A stretch of 64,000 bases of DNA from DATCRE01 sp964235605 (GTDB lineage: Bacteria; Bacteroidota; Bacteroidia; Cytophagales; Cyclobacteriaceae). Both the position numbers and the translations under genes were made by a program. Each line of letters starts with the position of its first letter. Positions within the stretch are counted from its first letter, which is position 1. Shown in pieces: positions 32,879-41,657 of the stretch. Under the pieces are notes generated by a model. The model did no database searches and was not told where the DNA came from. It saw only the letters and a program-made list of their open reading frames with translations. Location of the stretch: positions 186,001 to 250,000 of the forward strand of contig CAXSCR010000001.1 of NCBI GenBank assembly GCA_964235605.1, given 5' to 3'.

Positions 32879-34282
32879 TTGGCATTAATTAAATCTATTT
32901 CGGGAATACGGGGAACGATTGGCGGAAAGCCAGGTGAAAATCTAACTCCTTTAGATGTTGTTAAATTCACAGCTGCTTATGGCGTAATGCTAAAGAATAA
33001 AAATGGTACACTAAAAGTAGTAGTTGGGCGCGATGCCCGATTATCTGGAGAAATGGTTAACACATTAGTTACTGCTACGCTTCAAGGCATGGGCATTGAT
33101 GTCATTGACCTTGGGTTATCCACTACACCTACTGTCGAATTTGCGGTACCAAGGGAAAATGCTGGTGGAGGTATTATTCTTACTGCCAGTCATAATCCCA
33201 TTCAATGGAATGCGCTTAAACTACTTAACGAGAAAGGTGAATTTATATCCGCTGCAGATGGCGAAGAGTTATTATTAATTGCAGAAAAAGAAGCTTTTGA
33301 ATTTGCCCCAGTAACCAAATTAGGTAAGTACGAAAGGAAAGCGGGCTATATTGAAAAACACATCAATCAAATACTTAAACTTTCATTGGTAGATGCAGAC
33401 GCCATTCGACTTAGAAATTTTAGTGTTATTGTAGACGCCGTTAACTCAACGGGCGGCATAGCTGTGCCCATTTTGCTAAAAGCATTGGGTGTAACTGTTA
33501 AAGAACTGTACTGTGAACCTACAGGTCATTTCCCACATAATCCAGAACCACTTCCTGAGAATCTAACTGACATTTGTCGCGAGATAAAAAAAGGAAATTT
33601 TGATTTGGGAATTGTTGTCGATCCAGATGTAGATAGATTGGCGCTTGTTTGTGAAGACGGCACGCCTTTCGGAGAAGAGTACACACTTGTTGCTGTCGCT
33701 GATTATGTTTTAAATTCTAATAAGGATAAGAAAGCAAATACCGTTTCAAACCTCTCTTCAACACGAGCACTGCGTGATGTTACAGAGAAGGCAGGTGGAG
33801 AATATTTTGCTTCAGCCGTAGGTGAAGTAAATGTAGTTACAAAGATGAAGGAATGCGGTGCCATTATAGGTGGTGAAGGAAATGGCGGCGTGATCTACCC
33901 CGAGATGCATTACGGACGTGATGCGTTGACCGGCATTGCTTTATTCTTAACCCATCTTGCGAAGTCTAATATGACGACTTCAAGATTGAAGTCTACCTAT
34001 CCAAACTATATTATTTCAAAAAATAAAATTGAACTGACACCTGATATCGATGTTGATAAAGTATTGCGTGCTGTTCAAAAGAAATACAAGAATAATCCTA
34101 TTAACACCATCGACGGTGTTAAAATTGAATTTGATAAGGAATGGGTTCATCTAAGAAAATCAAATACAGAACCCATCATTCGTATTTATGCTGAAAGTGA
34201 TATGGAAGCAAAGGCCGACAACCTTGCGAAAAAAATTATCTCAGACATAAAGGAAATCATTTCAGAAAAGGAGCTTGCATGA
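32879..34282 (+). CDS. glmM: Phosphoglucosamine mutase / phosphomannomutase family
   Basis: 467 residues if translation starts at the TTG at 32879 (MALIKSISGIRGTIGG), which fits family length; the frame is open 24 codons further upstream but those residues look non-coding. Motifs: phosphoserine loop LTASHNP with Ser104, metal loop VDPDVDRLALV, sugar-binding GEGNGGVIYPEMHYGRD, phosphate-binding RKSNTEPIIRIYAES. It probably converts glucosamine 6-phosphate to the 1-phosphate for UDP-GlcNAc synthesis, feeding the polysaccharide genes further along. Mannose specificity cannot be excluded. It overlaps the next gene by four bases. Confidence 0.9.
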   Translation: MALIKSISGIRGTIGGKPGENLTPLDVVKFTAAYGVMLKNKNGTLKVVVGRDARLSGEMVNTLVTATLQGMGIDVIDLGLSTTPTVEFAVPRENAGGGIILTASHNPIQWNALKLLNEKGEFISAADGEELLLIAEKEAFEFAPVTKLGKYERKAGYIEKHINQILKLSLVDADAIRLRNFSVIVDAVNSTGGIAVPILLKALGVTVKELYCEPTGHFPHNPEPLPENLTDICREIKKGNFDLGIVVDPDVDRLALVCEDGTPFGEEYTLVAVADYVLNSNKDKKANTVSNLSSTRALRDVTEKAGGEYFASAVGEVNVVTKMKECGAIIGGEGNGGVIYPEMHYGRDALTGIALFLTHLAKSNMTTSRLKSTYPNYIISKNKIELTPDIDVDKVLRAVQKKYKNNPINTIDGVKIEFDKEWVHLRKSNTEPIIRIYAESDMEAKADNLAKKIISDIKEIISEKELA

Positions 34283-35412
34283 TCAAAGTGTATCTGGACA
34301 ACGCAGCGACAACACCTCTCGATCCGGAGGTGTTTGACGCCATGAAACCATTTATGCTTGAGGATTTTGGAAACCCTTCTTCAACCCATTCACACGGACG
34401 AAAAGTAAAGGCAGCCATTGAATCGGCAAGAAAACAAATTGCAAGCTTGTTAAATTGTACACCTGGAGAAATCATTTTTACTTCTGGTGGCACAGAAGCT
34501 GATAATGCACTTCTTGTAAGCAGTATCGCTACGTACGCTATAAAAAATGTTATCACCTCCAGCGTTGAACATCATGCTGTACTTCATACACTCTCGCACC
34601 TTGAGAAGCAAAGCCTTGTAAAAATTCATTTCGTTAATCTGACAGATAAGGGCCACGTAGACCTAACTCATTTTAAAAAGTTATTGGAGGAAAAACCAAA
34701 TGCATTGGTATCACTCATGCATGCAAACAATGAAATCGGAAACCTCCTCGACATAAAAGAGGCCGCAGAATTATGCGCTCAAAACAATGCTTACTTTCAC
34801 TCTGATACCGTGCAAACAGTAGGACATTACAAGCACGATTTAAGTCAGATCAAAGTTCATGGCATGACTGCAGCGGCTCATAAATTCCATGGGCCGAAAG
34901 GTGTTGGGTTTATGTTCATACGTAAAGACAAAAAAATTGCACCCTTTGTACATGGTGGCAGTCAAGAACGTAACATGCGTGGTGGAACTGAAAATGTGTA
35001 TGGAATTATCGGCTTAGCAAAAGCGCTAGAAATTGCTTATCGCGATATGAACGAGCACATACAATACATAACTGCCTTAAAAACAAAAATGACTAGCCGC
35101 TTGCTAGAAGAAATCCCAGGCATATCATTCAATGGCGATTCTGCAGATTTATGTAAGAGTCTATACACCGTGCTCAACGTTAGTCTACCTGAGTCAGACC
35201 AAAACAGCATGTTACTATTCAACCTCGACTTACAAGGTATTTCTGCATCAGGAGGAAGTGCCTGTTCTAGCGGCGCTGCAACCGGCTCTCACGTATTAAA
35301 CGCCCTAGACCCACTTTCACAACGCGGCGCACTTAGATTTTCATTCTGCAAATACAATACAGTAGATGAAATTGACTTCGTCGTTAGCAAGCTGAAACAG
35401 ATGTTGAAGTGA
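34279..35412 (+). CDS. Cysteine desulfurase (NifS/IscS type)
   Basis: 377 residues, class V PLP enzyme. The PLP Lys is Lys202 (AAAHKFHGPKGVGF), the His before it stacks on PLP, and the catalytic Cys329 sits in the loop ASGGSACSSGAATGSHVL. The N-terminal YLDNAATTPLDPEV is typical of group I (IscS/NifS). It takes sulfur from cysteine for Fe-S cluster or tRNA thiolation. The start overlaps the glmM stop by four bases, so the two are translationally coupled. No iscU or iscA is adjacent. Confidence 0.93.
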   Translation: MIKVYLDNAATTPLDPEVFDAMKPFMLEDFGNPSSTHSHGRKVKAAIESARKQIASLLNCTPGEIIFTSGGTEADNALLVSSIATYAIKNVITSSVEHHAVLHTLSHLEKQSLVKIHFVNLTDKGHVDLTHFKKLLEEKPNALVSLMHANNEIGNLLDIKEAAELCAQNNAYFHSDTVQTVGHYKHDLSQIKVHGMTAAAHKFHGPKGVGFMFIRKDKKIAPFVHGGSQERNMRGGTENVYGIIGLAKALEIAYRDMNEHIQYITALKTKMTSRLLEEIPGISFNGDSADLCKSLYTVLNVSLPESDQNSMLLFNLDLQGISASGGSACSSGAATGSHVLNALDPLSQRGALRFSFCKYNTVDEIDFVVSKLKQMLK

Positions 35413-35417
35413 AAGAA

Positions 35418-35640
35418 GAAAATGAAATTTGAAATTGGAAATTGGAAATTGGAAATTGGAAACTTGAAGGTTTGCAAAGCCTAGAGACACTATTACAATC
35501 TAAAAGTGAAATTTGAAATTTGAAATTTGAAGTGTCTGCAAAGCTTAGAAACATTACTACAATCTACTCCACAACTCAATTCTAATTTCAACTTTCAACT
35601 TTCAAAGTTCTTATTTCTAATTTCAAATTTTATTTTTCAA
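35418..35640. repeat. AATTGGAAATTGG word arrays with a 40-bp internal repeat
   Basis: Four exact GGAAATT units follow the desulfurase stop (about 35430-35462). Further AATTTGAAATTTGAA words lie at 35508-35532, and the reverse-complement words (TTTCAACTTTCAA, TTTCAAATTT) at 35580-35640, giving large hairpin potential. A block of about 40 bp (TTGAAG, then TTGCAAAGCCTAGAGACAC, then ATTACAATCTA) is repeated at 35463-35502, 35526-35566 and, more diverged, 35795-35834. Confidence 0.85.
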
Positions 35641-35742
35641 TCCACTCACCCATCCCCTATTAACGTCCCTAATCTGCACATAAGCACATTGACAATTGAT
35701 AATTAATCTGCACATTGAAAATTGATAATTAACTCCTCCTAT

Positions 35743-35782
35743 CCCTTCTCCCGCATCAATCTAAATTCTCTTATTCGTCTTG
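35743..35782 (-). repeat. Duplicated 3' end of ccmF
   Basis: A 40-bp stretch is identical to the ccmF 3' end at 35933-35972 (period 190 bp). Both copies are preceded by the words GCACATTGAAAATTGATAAT. This copy carries no open frame of its own. Confidence 0.9.
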
Positions 35783-35922
35783 GAAATTTGAAATTTGAAG
35801 CCTTGTAAAAATTAGAACACTATTACAAAAATCTACTACAAATTTCCATTCAATCTCAGGTACAATCTAGCCCCTACGCTCCCATAATCTGCACATCAGC
35901 ACATTGAAAATTGATAATTAAT

Positions 35923-38457
35923 TTACTCCTGTCCCTTCTCCCGCATCAATCTAAATTCTCTTATTCGTCTTGTCATGGCCACGATGAAGCCGGCCATTAA
36001 TACAAATGTGCCTATCCACAATACATTGATAAATGGTTTTTCCAGGGCCTTAATAACAACCCAATCTTTCTGCCTTGTATTTGTTCCGAGTACAAATTGA
36101 TTGGTTTCAGGACGGATGTTGATAAGGGTAAACTTTAGCCCCAGATCGTTGATTTCATCCGGAATACGCCCTGCCATTTTATCTTTTATAACAAAAATGG
36201 GTTCTGCAATATAGTCGCCGTGTTCACCATTAACTTTTATAGTCGCCTTTACAGCCACATCCTTATCAGAGAGTTCAATTCCATCCACCTCAGTTATTCG
36301 ATCAATTGATTGAAGAACGCATACGTAATCATTGGAAAAGAATTCTTGTCCGATTTTTAAAGTATCCTGAGTTAATTTACTCCACTCCACCTCTTCATCA
36401 GGACTCATTACCGAAGACACATGCGTATATATATCTTCTGTTGCTGTACGATGAATATCTGGTGAAGCTAATAATCCGCCCATTGCTGGATTAATTTGAG
36501 CACGAGGATATAAAGTGTATTTTTTGCCGCCCTTACGAAGTTCTATTTCGAAGTAGGTGTTGACACCGTGAATTTCAATTGTATCTTTCACTGCGATTTT
36601 TTTGCCATCAATAACCAAATTGCGTTTAGCAATGACAATATCTTTATCAAATGTGCGTGTCACATCAGTCTTTTTAATGAGACTGGAAAGATGTCTTGGT
36701 TCAAATCTTTCTCCGAGATACTCAATATCATACCCCGCCATTCCGCGCGGCTCATTAAGGAATAAAAATAAATTGTCGCGGTTAAACTCTGCACTAAGCT
36801 CTCGGTTAATAAGCATGCCGGTATTATTGAGTGATACAATCTTTGAGTAACCCGCAGAGAACATAATGCCAAGGAGCATCATACCCACACCAATATGAGC
36901 AATGGCACCGCCGGATAAAGTAGGACTAGATTTAAAAAGAGAGAGTAGAATTTTACCATTCATTACGATAGTGAAAATTCCAGCAAATGCAAGTATGATG
37001 TAGTGAATGGTATATACTCTACCTAACGTGATAATGAGCGCAAATAGAATTAAGGATAACAAAACCGGTGTTTGTAATTCCTTTTTTAGTTCCTCCTTAT
37101 CCATTTTCTTCCACCAGAAAAATTGTCCAATTCCGGAAAGTAAACCAACCGCTACAGCAAACCATAATTGCATCTTAGAATAAAATGAAATTTGATCGGT
37201 TGGTGGCGCCATGTTAGAGGTACCGCCGAACAATTGAACAATCTTATTCCATACGGGAATAGAGGTTGGCATCAACACTTGAAAACCCATAAGGCAAAGT
37301 GTAATGGCGCCGATAAAAATCCAGAACTCCCTTGAGTAGGTAGAAACTTCTTTTTCTGAAGTAGGGATATCTTTCCAGCGGATAATCATTAGTACAACTG
37401 CCGCGCATAAGAAAAATAAAAGATAAACAAGCAGCTGACCCATAAGACCTAAGTCTGTAAATGCGTGAACGGAAGATTCACCCAATATTCCACTTCGGGT
37501 TAAAAAAGTAGAGTATAGTATTAAAATGAAAACGGCGGTGACTAATATAATTGACGCTTTCAAAGCAGACTCGCTGTTCTTATAGGTAATCATGGTATGG
37601 ATGGCTGCCACCATAATGAGCCACGGAACATACACAGCATTTTCCACAGGATCCCAGTTCCAATAGCCGCCAAAATTTAAAGTTTCATAGGCCCAATAAC
37701 CACCCATTAAAATACCAAGGCCAAGAACAGCCCCTCCAAATAATGCCCATGGTAATGCAGGCCTAATCCACTCTGAATATTTCTTTTGCCACAAACCTGC
37801 TATGCAAAAAGCAAATGGTATAAGTGTGCAGGCAAAGCCCAGGAATAATGTAGGTGGATGAATCACCATCCAATAATTTTGCAGCAGGGGATTAAGTCCG
37901 TTACCATCTTTTGGAATAAAATCTGGCTGTGCTGCAAATACAGGCAAATCGGGCAGCGCATCTCTTAGTAACATAAATGGAGAGCTTCCTATCTTAATTT
38001 CAATTACCGGCAATACAACTCCTAAAATCATAGAAGCAAGGAAAGCTTGCACCAAAGCAAATACAGTCATTACCGGACCTTCCCAGAATTTGTTGGTATT
38101 GATCAATACAATTCCGAGTGCCGCATGCCAAAACATCCACAACATGAAACTTCCTTCTTGCCCGTTCCAGAAAGTAGAAATTAAATAATGGGTAGGTAAC
38201 TTCTTGTCAGAGTAATTATAGGCGTAATGGTATTCAAAATAATGGTTGGCGATAATGATGAATAACGTAACACAGATGCCAACCACAGACGCAGCGTGCG
38301 CATAGAAACTGATTTTACCGTTAAGCAGCCAGCCTTGCTTTTTGCCTAGGTCAATGGATGTTGTTGCCTTGTAATAAGAAAAAAATGAAATAATAGCCGT
38401 AACAAAAGCCGTAATGACAAAAAGGTGGCCGAGGTCACCAACAAAGTAATGCATCAT
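35923..38457 (-). CDS. ccmF: Cytochrome c maturation heme lyase CcmF
   Basis: 844 residues with about 15 membrane helices. The heme-handling WWD loop reads YWNWDPVENAVYVPWL, and conserved membrane-flanking His residues include HPPTLFLGF. The C-terminal 250 residues form a large beta-rich periplasmic domain. CcmF takes heme from CcmE and attaches it to apocytochrome c. It is the last gene of the ccm cluster; the stop lies in a region of repeated words, and its final 40 bp are duplicated downstream. Confidence 0.92.
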   Translation of the reverse strand: MMHYFVGDLGHLFVITAFVTAIISFFSYYKATTSIDLGKKQGWLLNGKISFYAHAASVVGICVTLFIIIANHYFEYHYAYNYSDKKLPTHYLISTFWNGQEGSFMLWMFWHAALGIVLINTNKFWEGPVMTVFALVQAFLASMILGVVLPVIEIKIGSSPFMLLRDALPDLPVFAAQPDFIPKDGNGLNPLLQNYWMVIHPPTLFLGFACTLIPFAFCIAGLWQKKYSEWIRPALPWALFGGAVLGLGILMGGYWAYETLNFGGYWNWDPVENAVYVPWLIMVAAIHTMITYKNSESALKASIILVTAVFILILYSTFLTRSGILGESSVHAFTDLGLMGQLLVYLLFFLCAAVVLMIIRWKDIPTSEKEVSTYSREFWIFIGAITLCLMGFQVLMPTSIPVWNKIVQLFGGTSNMAPPTDQISFYSKMQLWFAVAVGLLSGIGQFFWWKKMDKEELKKELQTPVLLSLILFALIITLGRVYTIHYIILAFAGIFTIVMNGKILLSLFKSSPTLSGGAIAHIGVGMMLLGIMFSAGYSKIVSLNNTGMLINRELSAEFNRDNLFLFLNEPRGMAGYDIEYLGERFEPRHLSSLIKKTDVTRTFDKDIVIAKRNLVIDGKKIAVKDTIEIHGVNTYFEIELRKGGKKYTLYPRAQINPAMGGLLASPDIHRTATEDIYTHVSSVMSPDEEVEWSKLTQDTLKIGQEFFSNDYVCVLQSIDRITEVDGIELSDKDVAVKATIKVNGEHGDYIAEPIFVIKDKMAGRIPDEINDLGLKFTLINIRPETNQFVLGTNTRQKDWVVIKALEKPFINVLWIGTFVLMAGFIVAMTRRIREFRLMREKGQE

Positions 38458-38535
38458 GAGAATTTACAAGTACAATTTAAGTCGCCTGAAGTAATACCCA
38501 CTTCACCAATGGAACCCCAAGAAGCTTTGATTAAT

Positions 38536-38940
38536 TCAAACATTAATATTCTGCTCCTGATATTTTGATGGGCATTTAAGTAGAATTTTTTCGGCTTTAA
38601 AAATATCGCCCGTATAGTGGCCAACAACGACAACTTTTTCAGATCGCGTAAAATCAGCAGGCATGGGTTCGTTGTAATTAACTTGCTGTTCTTTTCCGTT
38701 TTCATCAATCATGAGGAAGGAAAAAGAAACTTTATCTGCGCCCTCTTCTATTCCTTTCACGTGTCCCTCTTCATCCTTTTTTAATTGTCCGACCACATGG
38801 ATACTGCTTTCATTACCCTGCGATGCCATATTGAAAGCATCATTAAATGAGGCATAAGTGCTAGCATCGCTCGCGGTGGTCACAATAATACCGATGGCAG
38901 CAGCAATTACAATAATAATTACGATATGCGATTTTTTCAT
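38536..38940 (-). CDS. ccmE: Heme chaperone CcmE, Cys-variant
   Basis: 134 residues: one N-terminal membrane anchor (about 5-23) and an OB-fold beta barrel with IHVVGQLKKDEEG, SFLMIDENGKEQQVNYN, and EKVVVVGHYTGDIFKAEKIL. In the classical protein the heme is held by a His in HxxxY. Here the segment reads LLKCPSKYQEQ, so Cys123 and Tyr127 form a CxxxY motif. That variant is known from sulfate reducers and archaea whose maturation system lacks CcmH. It passes heme from CcmC to CcmF. It lies between ccmF and the ccmD-like gene. Confidence 0.92.
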   Translation of the reverse strand: MKKSHIVIIIVIAAAIGIIVTTASDASTYASFNDAFNMASQGNESSIHVVGQLKKDEEGHVKGIEEGADKVSFSFLMIDENGKEQQVNYNEPMPADFTRSEKVVVVGHYTGDIFKAEKILLKCPSKYQEQNINV

Positions 38941-39009
38941 ACTTCAACCCCTCAGATAGCAACAAAATTAACTGAATTTGCCAGATTTATAAGGCGATAC
39001 AGTGTGATA

Positions 39010-39249
39010 TTAGTTTCCTTTTGGCCCTTTTTTATTGAGCAACTTTTCGAGGTTTGAAAGTTTCCTATCCAACAAAAACATATAGGCAAAGAAGCCTAAA
39101 AGGATAATTAAAATAATAGCTACCACTACATATATCTTACCCTCGGCCCGCATGGTGTCTGCCATTTCTACATGATCTTGGGCAAAGACACTATTGGTGA
39201 ATATTAGCATAGCCATTACCGCAAGTATAATTCTATTTATTTTTTTCAT
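39010..39249 (-). CDS. ccmD: CcmD-like small membrane protein
   Basis: 79 residues from the ATG at 39249, overlapping the end of ccmC by 17 bp. It has an N-terminal signal or helix (MKKINRIILAVMAMLIFTNSVFA), a second membrane helix (YVVVAIILIILLGFFAYMFL) and a basic tail (DRKLSNLEKLLNKKGPK). Bacteroidota CcmD-family proteins have this two-helix layout. In E. coli CcmD helps release heme-loaded CcmE from the CcmABC complex. The assignment relies on size, topology and position. Confidence 0.75.
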   Translation of the reverse strand: MKKINRIILAVMAMLIFTNSVFAQDHVEMADTMRAEGKIYVVVAIILIILLGFFAYMFLLDRKLSNLEKLLNKKGPKGN

Positions 39250-39910
39250 CTTCAATTTCAAATAGGCGTTCTTGAATTTTTAGTACGCGTACACGCAAAG
39301 ACACTATCCACAAACCGATTAAAAACCAGCCAATAACAGCAGGATAAAAGATCAACCGCATATTGCTGTCTAGGTCGTACATATTAAACCCTGGGTTTCC
39401 TCCGTTACCGGGGTGCATAGAACTAGTGAGGCGAGGGATTATGAAGATTAAAGGTATCATGGCAGCAAAAGCAAAAATATTGTAAACAGCACTTAACCTG
39501 GCCTTCTGTTCATCATTGTCTACCGATCCTCTTAAAACGAAGTAAGCGAGATATACCAAAAGCGCTATGGCAGAACCGTTTTGTTTTGGATCGCCATGCC
39601 ATGGCGTACCCCAAGTATAGTTCGCCCAAATCATACCCGTAAGCATTCCCAATATTCCAAATGCAGAACCAACATGCGCATACGTAACGGCTTTTGTATC
39701 GTAATCCTGTAAAGGGTTTCGCAGATACATAATAGAATAGTAAACGGATATTAAATACAGCAGTATCATTCCAAACCACATGGGCACGTGAAAATATAGG
39801 GCGCGAATGGTTTCATTTAATATGTTCAACCTAGGCACATCAAACAACATTCCGCCAAGGTGTACATAAATTAATATAAGTATTGCTGTAATTTTTTGCC
39901 AGGTTTTCAT
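39233..39910 (-). CDS. ccmC: Heme handling protein CcmC/CcsA
   Basis: 225 residues with six membrane helices. The tryptophan-rich periplasmic loop reads WANYTWGTPWHGDPKQNGSA (95-114), a Bacteroidota version of the WWD motif. Candidate heme-ligand histidines are His41 (ALYFHVPMWF) and His165 (SSMHPGN). CcmC loads heme on CcmE. It overlaps the ccmD-like gene downstream and starts 53 bp after ccmB, consistent with one operon. The C-terminal tail is long and charged (LRVRVLKIQERLFEIEDEKN). Confidence 0.92.
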   Translation of the reverse strand: MKTWQKITAILILIYVHLGGMLFDVPRLNILNETIRALYFHVPMWFGMILLYLISVYYSIMYLRNPLQDYDTKAVTYAHVGSAFGILGMLTGMIWANYTWGTPWHGDPKQNGSAIALLVYLAYFVLRGSVDNDEQKARLSAVYNIFAFAAMIPLIFIIPRLTSSMHPGNGGNPGFNMYDLDSNMRLIFYPAVIGWFLIGLWIVSLRVRVLKIQERLFEIEDEKNK

Positions 39911-39963
39911 AGAAATAGGCTGACTGACTTAACTGGATCATTAATCTTATTAAGTTGAAAAAA

Positions 39964-40626
39964 TCAGCTGCGCCAAATATACGGGAAGAGCAGATAAGCC
40001 AATGCAGTTAGAATACAATTTATTGCCAGCAGGTTTATAATTTCATTTAGACTCGCAGCCCTTTCAATACCATCAATGGCATTTTTAGTAATCTTAATGG
40101 CCATGAGAAGTATGGCAATTACTACAGGAAAACTAAGCACTGCCATTAAAATATTGCTGTTGTTTGTTTTAGAGGCAATTCCAGAAATAAGGCTTAAGGC
40201 AGCAGAGAACCCGAAAGAAGTCAAAAACAAAGTTCCAATAAACAAAGGCTTGTCTAACACCGGATTTTGAATGAACAATGAAAACAAAAAATAACCAGCT
40301 AGGGAAAGCAATAGACAAAGTGCTGTATTATAAATAATCTTTGAAAGAATAATGGCCTGAGGACTAGCCAGGGAATAATAATAAATTGAAACACCTTTTC
40401 TTTCGCCGATAAAACTCTTAGCCACACTGTTTACCACAGCAAACAGTATCACTAACCAAAACAAAGCCGACCAGGTGGCAGGCGAGATTGAATTGAGTCT
40501 AAGACTAAACGTTATATAACAAATAAATACCAAGCTAAAAAGATAAAGACTGATACCTGATATGATAGCCTTTCGTCTCAGCTCAAGTCTGAATTCTTTT
40601 TGTATTAGTAGAGAAAGGACTCTCAC
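39964..40626 (-). CDS. ccmB: Heme exporter CcmB
   Basis: 220 residues with six membrane helices and the CcmB opening LIQKEFRLELRRKAIISGISLYL, followed by AKSFIGERKGVSIYYYSLASPQAIILSKIIYNT. It forms a membrane complex with the ATPase CcmA, which is not in this cluster. Its start overlaps the stop of the upstream Wzz-like gene by four bases, so the ccm genes appear to be read from the Wzz promoter. No ccmA, ccmH or ccmG is seen in the window. Confidence 0.9.
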   Translation of the reverse strand: MRVLSLLIQKEFRLELRRKAIISGISLYLFSLVFICYITFSLRLNSISPATWSALFWLVILFAVVNSVAKSFIGERKGVSIYYYSLASPQAIILSKIIYNTALCLLLSLAGYFLFSLFIQNPVLDKPLFIGTLFLTSFGFSAALSLISGIASKTNNSNILMAVLSFPVVIAILLMAIKITKNAIDGIERAASLNEIINLLAINCILTALAYLLFPYIWRS

Positions 40627-41426
40627 GGATGAGTAAGCTCGAAATGTTTATAATATTGTATAAAAAACCGGATAAATAGGATGAATACTAAAGCTATTAT
40701 TCCAAGGGTTAATCCGGTAAAAGCATAAAAGAAAATAGAATGACCTGCTATAGAAGTTTCTTTAAATTTAACGAAGGTTCCAAATCCCTTGACCACATGA
40801 ATGGACATCTCGTTTTTTAGATAAAGTTCATAGTTTACTTTTTTTTCAAATAATCTGTAAGGATACATTGCATCAAGAAAAGATGTATAGGGATGATTCA
40901 ATGTTTTTACGACCTTTGACTCGCGTTCTAACTCTTCTATTAATCTTAAATATAGCTCATTCCTCTCAGCCATACATCGAACTACAGGTTCACTTTGACT
41001 AAAATAGTCTACCACACTCTTTTGAATTATTGGAAACAGCGTTGAATCAGAAAGAGTGGCAGTGATAGTAATCGTAGATGCATACCTATCTTTATTTGTC
41101 GATTCTCTTGCAGTCTCGCATGTAATCGTTATGATTTTACTCTGCTGTTCTTTGGTTATTCCAGGCAAATGTTTTGAGGCACTTAAATCATCACATAAAA
41201 AAATACTTTCCCTTTCTGAAATTAAATCCGTCGAGATCATCATTTTCGATTTTATCTGGTCTGGTGATTCAATGTTTTTGTTTGTTCTAATAAACAACAG
41301 AACACCTAGGAAAGCGCCAATTAAGGGACTAAGAATTACAACTATCCAATTGCGTTTTAAGGTCCTAATTACTTTTGCAAATAACTGAAGCAGGTCAATT
41401 TCTTGATTCAACGGTTTTTGTTCCAT
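40623..41426 (-). CDS. Wzz-type polysaccharide chain-length regulator
   Basis: 267 residues from the ATG at 41426. Two membrane helices (about 28-48 and 235-258) enclose a periplasmic domain of about 185 residues with a helical middle (RNELYLRLIEELERESKVV), as in Wzz/Etk N-terminal domains. The opening NQEIDLLQLFAKVIRTLKRN is typical. There is no kinase domain and no strict proline-rich motif before the second helix. It controls polysaccharide length with Wzy, which fits the locus starting 230 bp away on the other strand. Its 3' end overlaps ccmB by four bases. Confidence 0.8.
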   Translation of the reverse strand: MEQKPLNQEIDLLQLFAKVIRTLKRNWIVVILSPLIGAFLGVLLFIRTNKNIESPDQIKSKMMISTDLISERESIFLCDDLSASKHLPGITKEQQSKIITITCETARESTNKDRYASTITITATLSDSTLFPIIQKSVVDYFSQSEPVVRCMAERNELYLRLIEELERESKVVKTLNHPYTSFLDAMYPYRLFEKKVNYELYLKNEMSIHVVKGFGTFVKFKETSIAGHSIFFYAFTGLTLGIIALVFILFIRFFIQYYKHFELTHP

Positions 41427-41571
41427 ATCATGCAATTTTAGGAAATTATAATTCAGTTATTTACTCACCCCTAAATTATTTAGCTTTGCTCTCCATTTTA
41501 CAAACTATAAAAGCGCTTAAATGTCTTCACCAAATCAAATCTTACAAACGGTCAGCACCCGCGTATTGATT

Positions 41572-41579
41572 TACATTTG
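41572..41579 (+). promoter_or_regulatory. -7 element TACATTTG of the polysaccharide locus
   Basis: A perfect TAnnTTTG match 78 bp before the first gene of the plus-strand locus. A -33 TTG is not clear. It would give a leader of about 70 bases. Confidence 0.45.
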
Positions 41580-41657
41580 GCGCAAAAGCTTTGTAATCAG
41601 GAGCATAGAACACTCATACTGACAGCTTAATATACATAACTTGATATAAAAATATTA

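Noticed and set aside
35418..35922. Possible insertion sequence remnant in the gap after the desulfurase gene
   Set aside because: No transposase fragment or terminal inverted repeats were found; the content is word arrays and a copied ccmF end.
38454..38708. 84-codon open frame overlapping ccmE on the same strand
   Set aside because: It lies in another frame of ccmE, which has clear family motifs; the alternative protein has none.
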